DNA of 64,000 bases from assembly GCF_032108445.1 (NCBI RefSeq), contig NZ_CP134876.1, positions 682,001 through 746,000 on the forward strand. The letters run 5' to 3'. Below the pieces are notes generated by a model. The model did no database searches, had not been told where the DNA came from, and was given only the letters and a program-made list of their open reading frames with translations. Every line of letters begins with the position of its first letter. The first letter of the stretch is position 1. Position numbers and translations under genes: made by a program. Origin of the DNA: Micromonospora halotolerans. GTDB lineage: Bacteria; Actinomycetota; Actinomycetes; Mycobacteriales; Micromonosporaceae. This document shows positions 52,538 to 60,486 of this stretch, piece by piece.

Positions 52538-53197
52538 GTGCTGCTCAGCGTCAACACCTTCGTCAGTCTCGACGGAGTCATGCAAGGACCCGGAGCCCCC
52601 GACGAGGACCGCTCCGGCGGCTTCGACCGCGGCGGGTGGCTCGTTCCGCACGCCTCCACGCACACCAACGAGGCCGTCGAGAGCTGGTTCCGTGAGGCCG
52701 ACGCGTTCCTCTTCGGCCGCACCAGCTTCGGCCTGCTCGGCGGGTACTGGCCGAAGGTCACCGAACCTGACGACCTGATCGCCACCAAGCTCAACACGCT
52801 GCCGAAGTATGTCGTCAGCTCTACGCTGACCGACGATGAAGCCGATTGGACCCCGACGACTGTCCTACGCGGTGACGTGGCCGACGAGGTACGCCGCCTC
52901 AAGGAGCTTCCCGGCAAGGAACTCCAGGTTCACGGAAGCTGGAAACTCGTGCAGACGCTGCACCGGACGGGACTCGTCGATGTCTACCGGTTGCTCCAGT
53001 ATCCGGTCATCGTCGGCACGGGGAAGCGCCTGTTCCCGGACGGATCGACGCCCGCAACGTTCGCAACCGTCGACGAGAGCTCGCGCGTACTGCCCGGCGG
53101 CGTCGTCTCGCTGACCCTCCGCCCCACGAGCCTCGGCGCGATCTCCGCAGGCGCGTACACGGTGGACGAAGGGCGCTCGGCGACGGTCCTCGACTGA
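52538..53197 (+). CDS. dihydrofolate reductase-like (RibD C-terminal) family protein
   Basis: A 219-aa protein of the RibD_C/DHFR-like superfamily. The start VLLSVNTFVSLDGVMQGPG is typical, as is FLFGRTSFGLLGGYWP in the middle and VHGSWKLVQTLHRTGLVDVY then PVIVGTGKRLFPDG near the NADPH site. The real substrate is unknown; most such proteins are not folate enzymes. GTG start at 52538 follows GAGGAG at 52528-52533. Likely in one unit with the AraC gene. Confidence 0.88.
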   Translation: MLLSVNTFVSLDGVMQGPGAPDEDRSGGFDRGGWLVPHASTHTNEAVESWFREADAFLFGRTSFGLLGGYWPKVTEPDDLIATKLNTLPKYVVSSTLTDDEADWTPTTVLRGDVADEVRRLKELPGKELQVHGSWKLVQTLHRTGLVDVYRLLQYPVIVGTGKRLFPDGSTPATFATVDESSRVLPGGVVSLTLRPTSLGAISAGAYTVDEGRSATVLD

Positions 53198-53234
53198 CAA
53201 GCGGGCACGGCCGGCTTCGAGGCCCTGATCTCGG

Positions 53235-53408
53235 CTAGACGAGGCGTCGGAGGCGGACCTTCGGGCGTTCGTTTCTCAGGTGGGCCTGCTTGTGTTGGCG
53301 GACCTGTTCGTCCCAGGTCTCCTGGTCGTAGTCCGGATCGGGTGGGATCCACCGGTGGGAGCCGTCGCTGTAGTGGAACTTCTCGTCTCCGGGCCGCAGG
53401 ATGCTCAT
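53235..53408 (-). CDS. 57-aa hypothetical protein of the XRE mini-cluster
   Basis: A 57-aa protein rich in charged and aromatic residues: FHYSDGSHRWIPPDPDYDQE near the middle and a strongly basic end (RNERPKVRLRRLV). No cysteines or TM segment. It overlaps the preceding gene as ATGA (53405-53408), so it is translationally coupled. It is the last gene after the XRE regulator, and the conserved overlaps support it being real despite its size. Function unknown. Confidence 0.6.
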   Translation of the reverse strand: MSILRPGDEKFHYSDGSHRWIPPDPDYDQETWDEQVRQHKQAHLRNERPKVRLRRLV

Positions 53409-53623
53409 CTTGTCCAGCCGAGGAATCGGTGGTGCAGGTGGCCGGCGGAGACCTGAGGCAGGTGCCGGGTGGCGTCGACGAGCTGGGCGGCCAGATAGAG
53501 GGCGAGGGACACCGGGGCTCCGTCGTATTCGGCCAGCAGCTCCTGACGGCGGCTCGGGCAGGGCCAGTCGGCACCGCAGCCTCCGCACACCCAGGCCGGA
53601 GTGATCGGGAGGTGGGTCGTCAT
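53405..53623 (-). CDS. 72-aa protein with CGADxPCxSR motif (second of two)
   Basis: A 72-aa protein. Its N-terminal part carries VCGGCGADWPCPSRRQELLA, giving Cys at four positions of a possible zinc site, followed by an alpha-helical segment (PVSLALYLAAQLVDATRHLP). It shares CGADxPCxSR with the gene just upstream, though they differ in order. It overlaps both neighbours in ATGA junctions. Homologs are sometimes labelled flavin reductase; nothing here supports that. Confidence 0.65.
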   Translation of the reverse strand: MTTHLPITPAWVCGGCGADWPCPSRRQELLAEYDGAPVSLALYLAAQLVDATRHLPQVSAGHLHHRFLGWTR

Positions 53624-53865
53624 CGGGGGTCGTCCTGGCTGGGCCAGTGGCCGCGGTTGATCGGGATGAGGTGGCGGCTCCGGCATGGCAGGTCGGCTCC
53701 GCAGCGGCAGACGCGCCGCCAGTGCCGCCACGACCAGACGGGCCGGTGCCGGCGAGCCAGGGTCAGCGCCACCGCCAGGAGATATTCGTCGTAGGAGACG
53801 CGCCGCACCTGTTCTCCCTCGTCCCTCAGGATTGAGAGGGACACGGCGACCAGGCACTCCCGCAC
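53620..53865 (-). CDS. 81-aa protein with CGADxPCxSR motif (first of two)
   Basis: An 81-aa protein. The N-terminal helix region is VSYDEYLLAVALTLARRHRP, followed by a basic/aromatic stretch (WSWRHWRRVCRCGADLPCRS), giving the CGADxPCxSR motif near the C-terminus. Compared with the next gene the motif lies at the other end. GTG at 53865 is the most upstream start; GTG at the VSYDEY segment is an alternative. It lies 73 bp after the XRE gene on the same strand. Confidence 0.6.
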   Translation of the reverse strand: MRECLVAVSLSILRDEGEQVRRVSYDEYLLAVALTLARRHRPVWSWRHWRRVCRCGADLPCRSRHLIPINRGHWPSQDDPR

Positions 53866-53938
53866 CGCCCACCGCTTCCCGTGACGAGGAAGCTACGGAG
53901 CGTTGCGAGGTGGAACGGGTAGGGTTCGTACCCCTAGA

Positions 53939-55150
53939 TCAAGAGACGAGGCCGACCTTCAGCGCGAGGTCGTGGACGTCGTTCCGCCCCGAACGCGGCC
54001 CGTCGAGCAGATCCAGCGTGATCTGCCGTGCATAGCCGTTGAAGCGGATCGTCTCCGGCGCCGACTCGTACGCCTGTCGAAGTGCCGCCAGGGTCATCTC
54101 GTTGTCACCCTTGCCGTAGTGACCACGAGCGACCTCGATGAGGTGGCGAGCACGACGCGGCCTCGACGGGATCGTTGCGGCGTCGACGCGGCGGGCCTGC
54201 CGCAGCGCCTCGCCGGGCTTCTGCAACTCGACGGCCACGGTGACGGCGTGGGCGCCCATGATGACCCGCGAGAAGGACGTCTGCGGCTGATAGAAGTCCT
54301 TCGGCAGGCGCTGCGCCACCCGGTCCGCGCGGTCCCAGTACCGCCAGGCCCGGCCCTCCTCACCAGCCCGGGCGGCGGTGTAGGCGGCTTCGAAGTTCAG
54401 CGCCCCCCAGAGCGCGAGAAGGTTGGCGTCCGCGTCGGCCGTCCGCGCTTCCAGGTTCGAGACAACGTCGAGCGTCACCGCCATGGCAGTGTCCCAGTCG
54501 CCGGCATCCCGGTGCACCTGGCACAGGAACCATCCCGCGCAGGCCAGCGCCTCGGGCTCCCCGGACTCCTGGGCGGCGACCATCGCCCGGTCGGCGACGC
54601 GCCAGAGGAGTTCGGCGGCCGGCTGATACGCGAGGAACATCTGCGCCAGCCCGAGCACCTCGGCCAGCAGAGCCTGGGCCTGCCGACGCTCGTCGCCCTC
54701 ATTAGTCAGTGCGGCATGTTGGGCATCGCGAACCAGGCCCGGAAGCAGTCCACCGAGCACGGTGCGGTGGTCCGATGCCTGATGGCGTGCCCGCCAAGCT
54801 GCCGCCAGGCGTTCCCTGAGCTGGTCCAACGGCACCGGCGGAACGTCGCTGGACAGCGGGAACCGGTTCACGGCGTCGCGGACCGCGGCCAGGGCCGGAT
54901 GCTCCGGGCCGTTGACGACGGCGGACCGGTCGCTCAACTCTCCGACCAGAGCGGACACGTCGACCTTGAGGGCGCGAGCGATCCGATCCAGCATGTGCAC
55001 GCGCGGGGGCAGGATGCGATCGGTCTCCACCGCCTTGACCCACTCGGCGCTACGACCGACCAGGCCGCCGAGCACGGCTCGGGTCTTGCCCGAGCGCTCG
55101 CGGTAGACCTTGAGGCGCTGCCCGAAGGTCAGCTCCGGCATGGAGTCCAT
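53939..55150 (-). CDS. XRE-family regulator with C-terminal TPR-like region
   Basis: A 403-aa regulator. Residues 4-65 are a Cro/C1-type helix-turn-helix: FGQRLKVYRERSGKTRAVLG, then RSAEWVKAVETDRI and MLDRIARALKVDVSALVGEL. The rest is a helical repeat region resembling TPRs (LAQMFLAYQPAAELLWRVAD, ACAGWFLCQVHRDAGDW). Start ATG 55150 is set by GAGGAGG 7 bp upstream. Proteins of this type in actinomycetes often sit next to small proteins they act on or control; the three downstream mini-genes fit that. Confidence 0.88.
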   Translation of the reverse strand: MDSMPELTFGQRLKVYRERSGKTRAVLGGLVGRSAEWVKAVETDRILPPRVHMLDRIARALKVDVSALVGELSDRSAVVNGPEHPALAAVRDAVNRFPLSSDVPPVPLDQLRERLAAAWRARHQASDHRTVLGGLLPGLVRDAQHAALTNEGDERRQAQALLAEVLGLAQMFLAYQPAAELLWRVADRAMVAAQESGEPEALACAGWFLCQVHRDAGDWDTAMAVTLDVVSNLEARTADADANLLALWGALNFEAAYTAARAGEEGRAWRYWDRADRVAQRLPKDFYQPQTSFSRVIMGAHAVTVAVELQKPGEALRQARRVDAATIPSRPRRARHLIEVARGHYGKGDNEMTLAALRQAYESAPETIRFNGYARQITLDLLDGPRSGRNDVHDLALKVGLVS

Positions 55151-55214
55151 CCCGAACCTCCTCGTAGCGCGGGATGTGTCGCCGGCCCGCAGGCCGCCGC
55201 CCTGCCTACCGTAC

Positions 55215-55330
55215 TCAGGACGTCTCACCCTGATAACCCCGAAATGCCGACGGTGGCGCGGCAAGTGCTCATCGTCCGCCACGTCGGACTAGCGTCTACG
55301 TCGAAGCTTTCGTGAGCGAAGGATTCACGA
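55215..55330. promoter_or_regulatory. divergent control region, XRE and HD genes
   Basis: The 196-bp gap between the divergent XRE and HD genes has two weak inverted repeats: TCAGG-(9)-CCTGA at 55215-55233 and TCGTGA-(9)-TCACGA at 55310-55330. Both have equal spacing, which may suit one dimeric binder. No clear -35 is seen. This is a low-confidence operator call. Confidence 0.3.
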
Positions 55331-55346
55331 GCACAGGGACGGGCAG

Positions 55347-55928
55347 ATGAGTGAGGACCCGAACGCCGCCGGAGCGGTGAGCTTCATCTTCGAAGCCGGC
55401 GTCCTCAAGCGCGCCGCCCGCACCGGCTGGTGGTTCGCCGGCGTCAAGCACCCCGAGTCCATCGCCGAACACTCGTTCCGCACCGCGCTCATCGGCATGA
55501 TGCTCGCCGCCATGGAAGGCGCCGACCCGGCCCGCGTGTCCATGCTCTGCGTGCTGCACGACACCCAGGAAACCCGGATCACCGACATCCCGCACATCGC
55601 CAAGCGCTATCTCACCGCCGTATCGAACACAGCCGTCACCGCCGACCAGGTGGCCGACTGCCCACCGGCCGTCGTTGACGTCATCACCGCCGCCGTCGCC
55701 GAGTACGAAGCCGGCGAGACTCTCGAAGCGGTGGTCGCCCGCGACGCCGACAAGCTCGAATGCCTGGTCCAAGCGGTCGAGTACCGCCACCAGGGCATCG
55801 ACAACGTCCAGCGCTGGATCGACAGCTCGCGCGCGGCGCTCAAGACGGCCTCCGCTCACCGCCTCGCCGACGCCGCTCTCAGCGGACAGCCACTCGCCTG
55901 GCTCACCCCGCCCACGCAGCCGGCGTAG
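55347..55928 (+). CDS. HD-domain phosphohydrolase (YfbR/HD_3-like)
   Basis: A 193-aa metal-dependent phosphohydrolase. The HD signature appears as EHSFRTAL (first His), LCVLHDTQETRI (the HD pair) and RDADKLECLVQA (the last Asp). The length and the VKHPESIAEHS start match the YfbR-like 5'-deoxynucleotidase/HDDC2 group that hydrolyses nucleoside monophosphates. It is divergent from the XRE gene, 196 bp apart, and has a weak AGGGA upstream of the ATG. Confidence 0.88.
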   Translation: MSEDPNAAGAVSFIFEAGVLKRAARTGWWFAGVKHPESIAEHSFRTALIGMMLAAMEGADPARVSMLCVLHDTQETRITDIPHIAKRYLTAVSNTAVTADQVADCPPAVVDVITAAVAEYEAGETLEAVVARDADKLECLVQAVEYRHQGIDNVQRWIDSSRAALKTASAHRLADAALSGQPLAWLTPPTQPA

Positions 55929-56008
55929 ACAGGCAGCGAGCGCAGCACCCAGATGCCGAACGGGCGGCCCTGCAGGAAGCAGGACCGCCCGTTTCGACGT
56001 AGCTGAGG

Positions 56009-57952
56009 TCAGTTCTTCGCGGTCGCCTCGTCGGCGGCCGGCTCGACCGACTGCGCGTCCAGCCCCGAGATCCAACCGGTGACGTTCCGCGCCACGTCCT
56101 GAGCCGTCAGCCCCAGGTCGGCGAGGATCTGCGCCCGCGTCCCGTGCGGGTGCCAGTCCGCCGGCACCCCCAGGTCCTTCACCGGCACCCGAACATCGGC
56201 GTCCCGCATGGCCTGGGCCAGCGCGGACCCCACGCCACCCACCCGGACCCCGTCCTCGACGGTGACGACGAGCCGGTGCCCGGCCGCCAGCTCGACCAGC
56301 TCAGCCGGCACGGGCCGCACCCAGCGGGGGTCGACCACGGTCACCCCGTACCCCTGCTCGGCGACCCGGGTGGCGACCTCCATGCCGAGGCCGGCGAAGG
56401 AGCCGACCGCGACGAGCAGCACGTCGGTACGCGCCGACTCGGCCAGCACGTCGACCGGGCCGACCCGGCGGACGGCCGGCACGTCGGCGGCCACGGTGCC
56501 GGTCGGGAAGCGCAGGATGGTGGGGCCGTCGTCCACGGCGACCGCCTCGCGCAGCTCCTCCCGGAGGGTGGCCGAGTCGCGGGGCGCGGCGATGCGCAGG
56601 CCGGGCACCACGCCGAACACCGACATGTCCCAGATGCCGTAGTGGCTGGGCCCGTCGGGGCCGGTGATGCCGGCGCGGTCCAGCACGAAGGTGACCGGCA
56701 GCTTGTGCATGGCCACGTCGAGCAGGACCTGGTCGAAGGCGCGGTTCAGGAAGGTGGCGTAGACGGCGACGACCGGGTGCAGACCGCCCATGGCCAGGCC
56801 GGCCGCCGAGGTGGCGGCGTGCTGCTCGGCGATGCCCACGTCGTACACCCGGTTGGGGTACTTGCGGGCCAGGGTGGCGATGCCGGTGGGCTCGGCCATG
56901 GCGGCGGTGACGCCGACGACGTCGGGGCGCTCGTCGGCGATGGTGACCAGCTCGTCGGCGAAGACGTTGGTCCACTTCACCGACGGCGCGGCGACCAGCC
57001 TGCCGGTCTCGGCGTCGAACGCGCCCGGGCCGTGGAAGCAGTCCGCCTCGTCCTCCTCGGCCGGGCGGTAGCCGTAGCCCTTGCGGGTGACCGCATGCAC
57101 TATCACCGGGCCGCCGAAGTTCTTCGCGGCGCGCAGCGCCGACTCGACGGCGGGGACGTCGTGGCCGTCGACCGGGCCGACGTACTTGATGCCGAGGTCC
57201 TCGAACATGGCCTGCGGGGCGACCGCGTCCTTGATGCCCTTCTTGACCGCGTGCAGCACCTCGTACATCGGCTTGCCGACCAGCGGGGTCGAGCCGAGGG
57301 CGTCCTTGACGGTGTCGAGCACCTTCTCGTAGCCGGGGTTGAGCCGCAGCGACGACAGGTGGTCGGCGAGGCCGCCGATGGTCGGCGAGTAGGACCGGCC
57401 GTTGTCGTTGACGACGATCACGAGCGGGTTGCCGGCGGTGGCGATGTTGTTCAACGCCTCCCAGCACATGCCGCCGGTGAGCGCGCCGTCGCCGACCACG
57501 GCCACCACGGCGCGCTTCTCGCCGCGCAGCGCGTACGCCTTGGCGAGCCCGTCGGCGTAGGACAGGGCGGTGGAGGCGTGCGAGTTCTCGATGAGGTCGT
57601 GCTCGCTCTCCGCCTGGTTCGGGTAGCCGGAGAGGCCACCGCGCTGGCGGAGCTGGTCGAAGCCCTCCTGCCGGCCGGTGACGATCTTGTGTACGTAGGC
57701 CTGGTGGCCGGTGTCGAACAGGAGCCGGTCGCGCGGCGAGTCGAAGACCCGGTGCATGGCCAGGGTCAGCTCGACCACGCCCAGGTTGGGGCCGATGTGC
57801 CCGCCGGTGCGGGAGACCTTGGCGATCAGGAAGTCCCGGATCTCGGCGGCGAGGATGTCCAGCTGCTCGGCCGTCATCCGCTTCACGTCCTGCGGGCCGC
57901 GGACCGTGCCCAGCAGCCGACCGTGGTTGGCCGTGCCCTCTTCAACACTCAT
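56009..57952 (-). CDS. dxs: 1-deoxy-D-xylulose-5-phosphate synthase
   Basis: A 647-aa thiamine diphosphate enzyme that makes DXP from pyruvate and glyceraldehyde 3-phosphate, the first step of the MEP isoprenoid pathway. ThDP motif: [16 protein letters not shown]. The pyrimidine-domain segment PSHYGIWDM and the C-terminal transketolase domain ([20 protein letters not shown]) are complete. Start ATG 57952. A TAGACT box ends 8 bp upstream on the minus strand, so the mRNA is nearly leaderless. Confidence 0.97.
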   Translation of the reverse strand: MSVEEGTANHGRLLGTVRGPQDVKRMTAEQLDILAAEIRDFLIAKVSRTGGHIGPNLGVVELTLAMHRVFDSPRDRLLFDTGHQAYVHKIVTGRQEGFDQLRQRGGLSGYPNQAESEHDLIENSHASTALSYADGLAKAYALRGEKRAVVAVVGDGALTGGMCWEALNNIATAGNPLVIVVNDNGRSYSPTIGGLADHLSSLRLNPGYEKVLDTVKDALGSTPLVGKPMYEVLHAVKKGIKDAVAPQAMFEDLGIKYVGPVDGHDVPAVESALRAAKNFGGPVIVHAVTRKGYGYRPAEEDEADCFHGPGAFDAETGRLVAAPSVKWTNVFADELVTIADERPDVVGVTAAMAEPTGIATLARKYPNRVYDVGIAEQHAATSAAGLAMGGLHPVVAVYATFLNRAFDQVLLDVAMHKLPVTFVLDRAGITGPDGPSHYGIWDMSVFGVVPGLRIAAPRDSATLREELREAVAVDDGPTILRFPTGTVAADVPAVRRVGPVDVLAESARTDVLLVAVGSFAGLGMEVATRVAEQGYGVTVVDPRWVRPVPAELVELAAGHRLVVTVEDGVRVGGVGSALAQAMRDADVRVPVKDLGVPADWHPHGTRAQILADLGLTAQDVARNVTGWISGLDAQSVEPAADEATAKN

Positions 57953-57960
57953 GACCGAAG

Positions 57961-57966
57961 AGTCTA
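57961..57966 (-). promoter_or_regulatory. candidate -10 box, near-leaderless, for dxs
   Basis: TAGACT on the minus strand ends 8 bp before the ATG at 57952; no Shine-Dalgarno is present. It lies in the 70-bp gap after anmK. Confidence 0.4.
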
Positions 57967-58022
57967 TCGGCCACCCGACAGCCCGCAGCGCGGCCGTGGA
58001 TCTTCCCAGGTCAGGTCCCCGA

Positions 58023-59183
58023 TCAGGGGACGACGACCAACCGGCGCGGCGGATCCGCCGGGGTGGCCGCCCAAGCCGGGCCGGCGGGGGTCCAGGAGCC
58101 CAGCACGGCGGCCCGGGACGCCCCGGTGACCGAGGGGAGGGCCCCCGGCAGCCCGTGCCAGGAGAGCCACCCCAGCAGGGCGAACGCGTACGCCTCCTTG
58201 GCCTGCGTCGGCACCCCCAGCTCGTCGGTGGTGCGCAGCCGCCAGCGCCCCGCCCCGAGGGCGGCGAGCCGGGCCCGGAGTGTGGGATTGCGCACTCCCC
58301 CGCCGGCGGCGATGACCTCGGTCACCCCGTGCCGGTCGCAGGCGTCCGCGACCGTCCGGGCGGTCAGTTCGGTGAGCGTGGCGAGCACGTCGTCGGCGGC
58401 CACCGGCTCGCCCAGGGCGGCCAGCCGGTCGTCCAGGTAGCCGGCGTGGAACAGCTCCTTGCCGGTCGACTTGGGCGGGGACGCGGCGTAGTAGGGCTCG
58501 GCGAGCAGCAGCGCCAGCAGCCCGTCGTGCACCCGGCCGGCCGCCGCCCAGGCCCCGTCGGTGTCGCAGGGGCGGTCCAGGAAGCGCCGGGCCGCGGCGT
58601 CCAGGAGGGCGTTCGCCGGGCCCACGTCGTACCCGAGGACCGGCGCCCCGGGGGCGACCACGGTGAGGTTGGCGATCCCGCCCAGGTTGAGCGCCGCCCG
58701 CGGCCCGGCGGCCGCGTCGAGCAGCAGGGCGTCGAACGCCGGAACCAGCGGCGCGCCCTGGCCGCCGGCCGCCACGTCCGCCGACCGCAGGTCGTGCAAC
58801 ACGGGTACGCCCACCCGGGCGGCCACCCGGGCCGGCGCGCCGAGCTGGAGGGTGCCCCGCACCCGGCCCGCCTCGACCCAGTGGAAGACGGTCTGCCCGG
58901 GCGAGACCACCGCGTCGACCGCGCCACCGGCCAGCTCGACGCCGGCCGCCGCCGCCTCGGCGAAGACCTCGCCGAGGCGGTTGTCCAGCCGGCAGACCGC
59001 CTCGATGCTGGTGGCCGCCGGGGGCAGCAGCCCGCCGATCTCGGCCCGCAGGTCGTCGGGGTAGTCCAGGCTGCGATGCCCGAGCGGCCGCAGGGTCAGC
59101 GTCTCCCCGTCCCGGCCGAACTCGGCCGCCACCACGTCCACCCCGTCGTACGAGGTGCCCGACATCAGCCCGACGATCTTCAT
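58023..59183 (-). CDS. anmK: anhydro-N-acetylmuramic acid kinase
   Basis: A 386-aa kinase of the ASKHA fold that opens and phosphorylates 1,6-anhydro-MurNAc to recycle cell-wall fragments. The phosphate-1 motif is [16 protein letters not shown] at the very N-terminus; the sugar site includes [20 protein letters not shown], and GGIANLT is the second phosphate loop. Length is normal. TAGCCT at 59190-59195 lies 6 bp upstream of the ATG inside the 13-bp gap after the methyltransferase gene. Confidence 0.95.
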   Translation of the reverse strand: MKIVGLMSGTSYDGVDVVAAEFGRDGETLTLRPLGHRSLDYPDDLRAEIGGLLPPAATSIEAVCRLDNRLGEVFAEAAAAGVELAGGAVDAVVSPGQTVFHWVEAGRVRGTLQLGAPARVAARVGVPVLHDLRSADVAAGGQGAPLVPAFDALLLDAAAGPRAALNLGGIANLTVVAPGAPVLGYDVGPANALLDAAARRFLDRPCDTDGAWAAAGRVHDGLLALLLAEPYYAASPPKSTGKELFHAGYLDDRLAALGEPVAADDVLATLTELTARTVADACDRHGVTEVIAAGGGVRNPTLRARLAALGAGRWRLRTTDELGVPTQAKEAYAFALLGWLSWHGLPGALPSVTGASRAAVLGSWTPAGPAWAATPADPPRRLVVVP

Positions 59184-59189
59184 CGCGCC

Positions 59190-59195
59190 AGGCTA
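59190..59195 (-). promoter_or_regulatory. candidate internal leaderless promoter for anmK
   Basis: On the minus strand TAGCCT ends 6 bp before the anmK ATG at 59183. It falls within the 13-bp gap after the methyltransferase stop, so anmK could be transcribed separately. Confidence 0.45.
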
Positions 59196-59196
59196 G

Positions 59197-60486
59197 TCAG
59201 TCCGACGGCTCCAGGTCGTGGCGCGGCGTCAGACGCGCCGAGCTGGAGTCGTCGCAGGGCGGTAGGAACAGGCCGACCAGCTCGACGTGCTGGGTCATCG
59301 GGAACAGGTCGAAGCCGCGCAGCGCGGCGAGCCGCCAGCCGGCCCCGATGAAGGTGCGCACGTCCCGGGCGAAGGCCGCCGGGTCGCACGCCACGTAGGC
59401 GACCGCGCGCGGGTGGGCCGTGACGATGTCCCGCACCACCGGGGCGCCCGCGCCGGAGCGCGGCGGGTCGAGCACCACGAGGTCGACCGGGCCGGTGACC
59501 CGGCGGCGGGCCAGCGCGGTCTCGACCCGGGCGGCGACCACCTCGACCCGGGGCAGGTCGGCCAGGTTGGCCCGGGCCGCGTCCACCCCGCTCTGGCTCG
59601 ACTCGACAAGGGTGACCCGGGCGTCGCCGACCCGGCCGGCGAGGGCCGCGGCGAACAGCCCGGCGCCGCCGTAGAGGTCCCAGGCGGTCTCGCCGGGGCG
59701 CGGGTCGAGCAGGTCGAGCACCGCGCCGACCAGGGTGTCCGCGGCGGCCGGGTGCACCTGCCAGAAGCCGGACGCGGGCAGCGTCCAGTCCCGGTCGGCG
59801 GCCACCTCGCGCACCTCGGCCGGGCCGCTGACCGGGGTGGGGACCCCCTCGGCGTACGCGACGACGCTGACGTCGCCGCCGGTGGAGGCGACCGTCTCGA
59901 CCGCGTCGGCGTCCGGCCAGCGGGCCCCGCTGGGGGCCAGCACCGGCAGCTCCTGGAGGGCCGGGTGGGCGATCAGGCAGCGGTCGACCGGCACCACCTC
60001 GTGCGAGCGGTGCTTGAGCAGCCCGGCCCGGCCGGCGGCGTCGACCGCGTAGCGGACCCGGGAGCGCCAGCCGAGCGGGCCGCCGGGCAGCGCCTCGACC
60101 CGGACGCCCAGCACGTCGACCTGGTCGTCGGTGAGCCCGCCCAGCCGGGTGAGCTGCTCGCGCACCACGGCGAGCTTCCAGTCGAGCTGGGCGGCCGGGG
60201 TGACGTGCTGGAGGTCGCAGCCGCCGCACCGGCCCGGCTTCGCGTACGGGCAGGGTTGCTCGACCCGGTCCGGTGAGGGGGTGAGGATCTCCACGGCGTC
60301 GGCGCGGGCGAAGCCGCGGTGCAGCTCGGTCACCTCGGCCACCACCCGCTCGCCGGGCAGCGCGTGCCGGACGAAGACCACCTGACCGTCGACCCGGGCC
60401 ACGCAGTGCCCGCCCGGAGCGACGGCGTCCACGGTCAGCTCGACCCGCTGCGCCTCTTCCAGCCCGCTGCGGGCCGGCGCGGTCAC
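59197..60486 (-). CDS. TrmA/RumA-type RNA uracil-C5 methyltransferase
   Basis: A 429-aa class I SAM-dependent methyltransferase. An N-terminal TRAM domain (about 14-75) is followed by a cysteine cluster (CPYAKPGRCGGCDLQHV) for a 4Fe-4S cluster. The Rossmann region has WDLYGGAGLFAAAL and VVLDPPRSGAG; the catalytic Cys is in YVACDPAAFARD. It likely methylates U in rRNA or tRNA. GTG start at 60486 overlaps the APC gene stop as GTGA. Equivalent to Rv2689c by order. Confidence 0.93.
   Translation of the reverse strand: MTAPARSGLEEAQRVELTVDAVAPGGHCVARVDGQVVFVRHALPGERVVAEVTELHRGFARADAVEILTPSPDRVEQPCPYAKPGRCGGCDLQHVTPAAQLDWKLAVVREQLTRLGGLTDDQVDVLGVRVEALPGGPLGWRSRVRYAVDAAGRAGLLKHRSHEVVPVDRCLIAHPALQELPVLAPSGARWPDADAVETVASTGGDVSVVAYAEGVPTPVSGPAEVREVAADRDWTLPASGFWQVHPAAADTLVGAVLDLLDPRPGETAWDLYGGAGLFAAALAGRVGDARVTLVESSQSGVDAARANLADLPRVEVVAARVETALARRRVTGPVDLVVLDPPRSGAGAPVVRDIVTAHPRAVAYVACDPAAFARDVRTFIGAGWRLAALRGFDLFPMTQHVELVGLFLPPCDDSSSARLTPRHDLEPSD

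Noticed and set aside
53235..55928. An anti-phage defence system (XRE + mini-genes + HD enzyme)
   Set aside because: No recognised effector (nuclease, TIR, toxin, ATPase) is present. The idea remains possible but has no direct support, so it is described only as a cassette.
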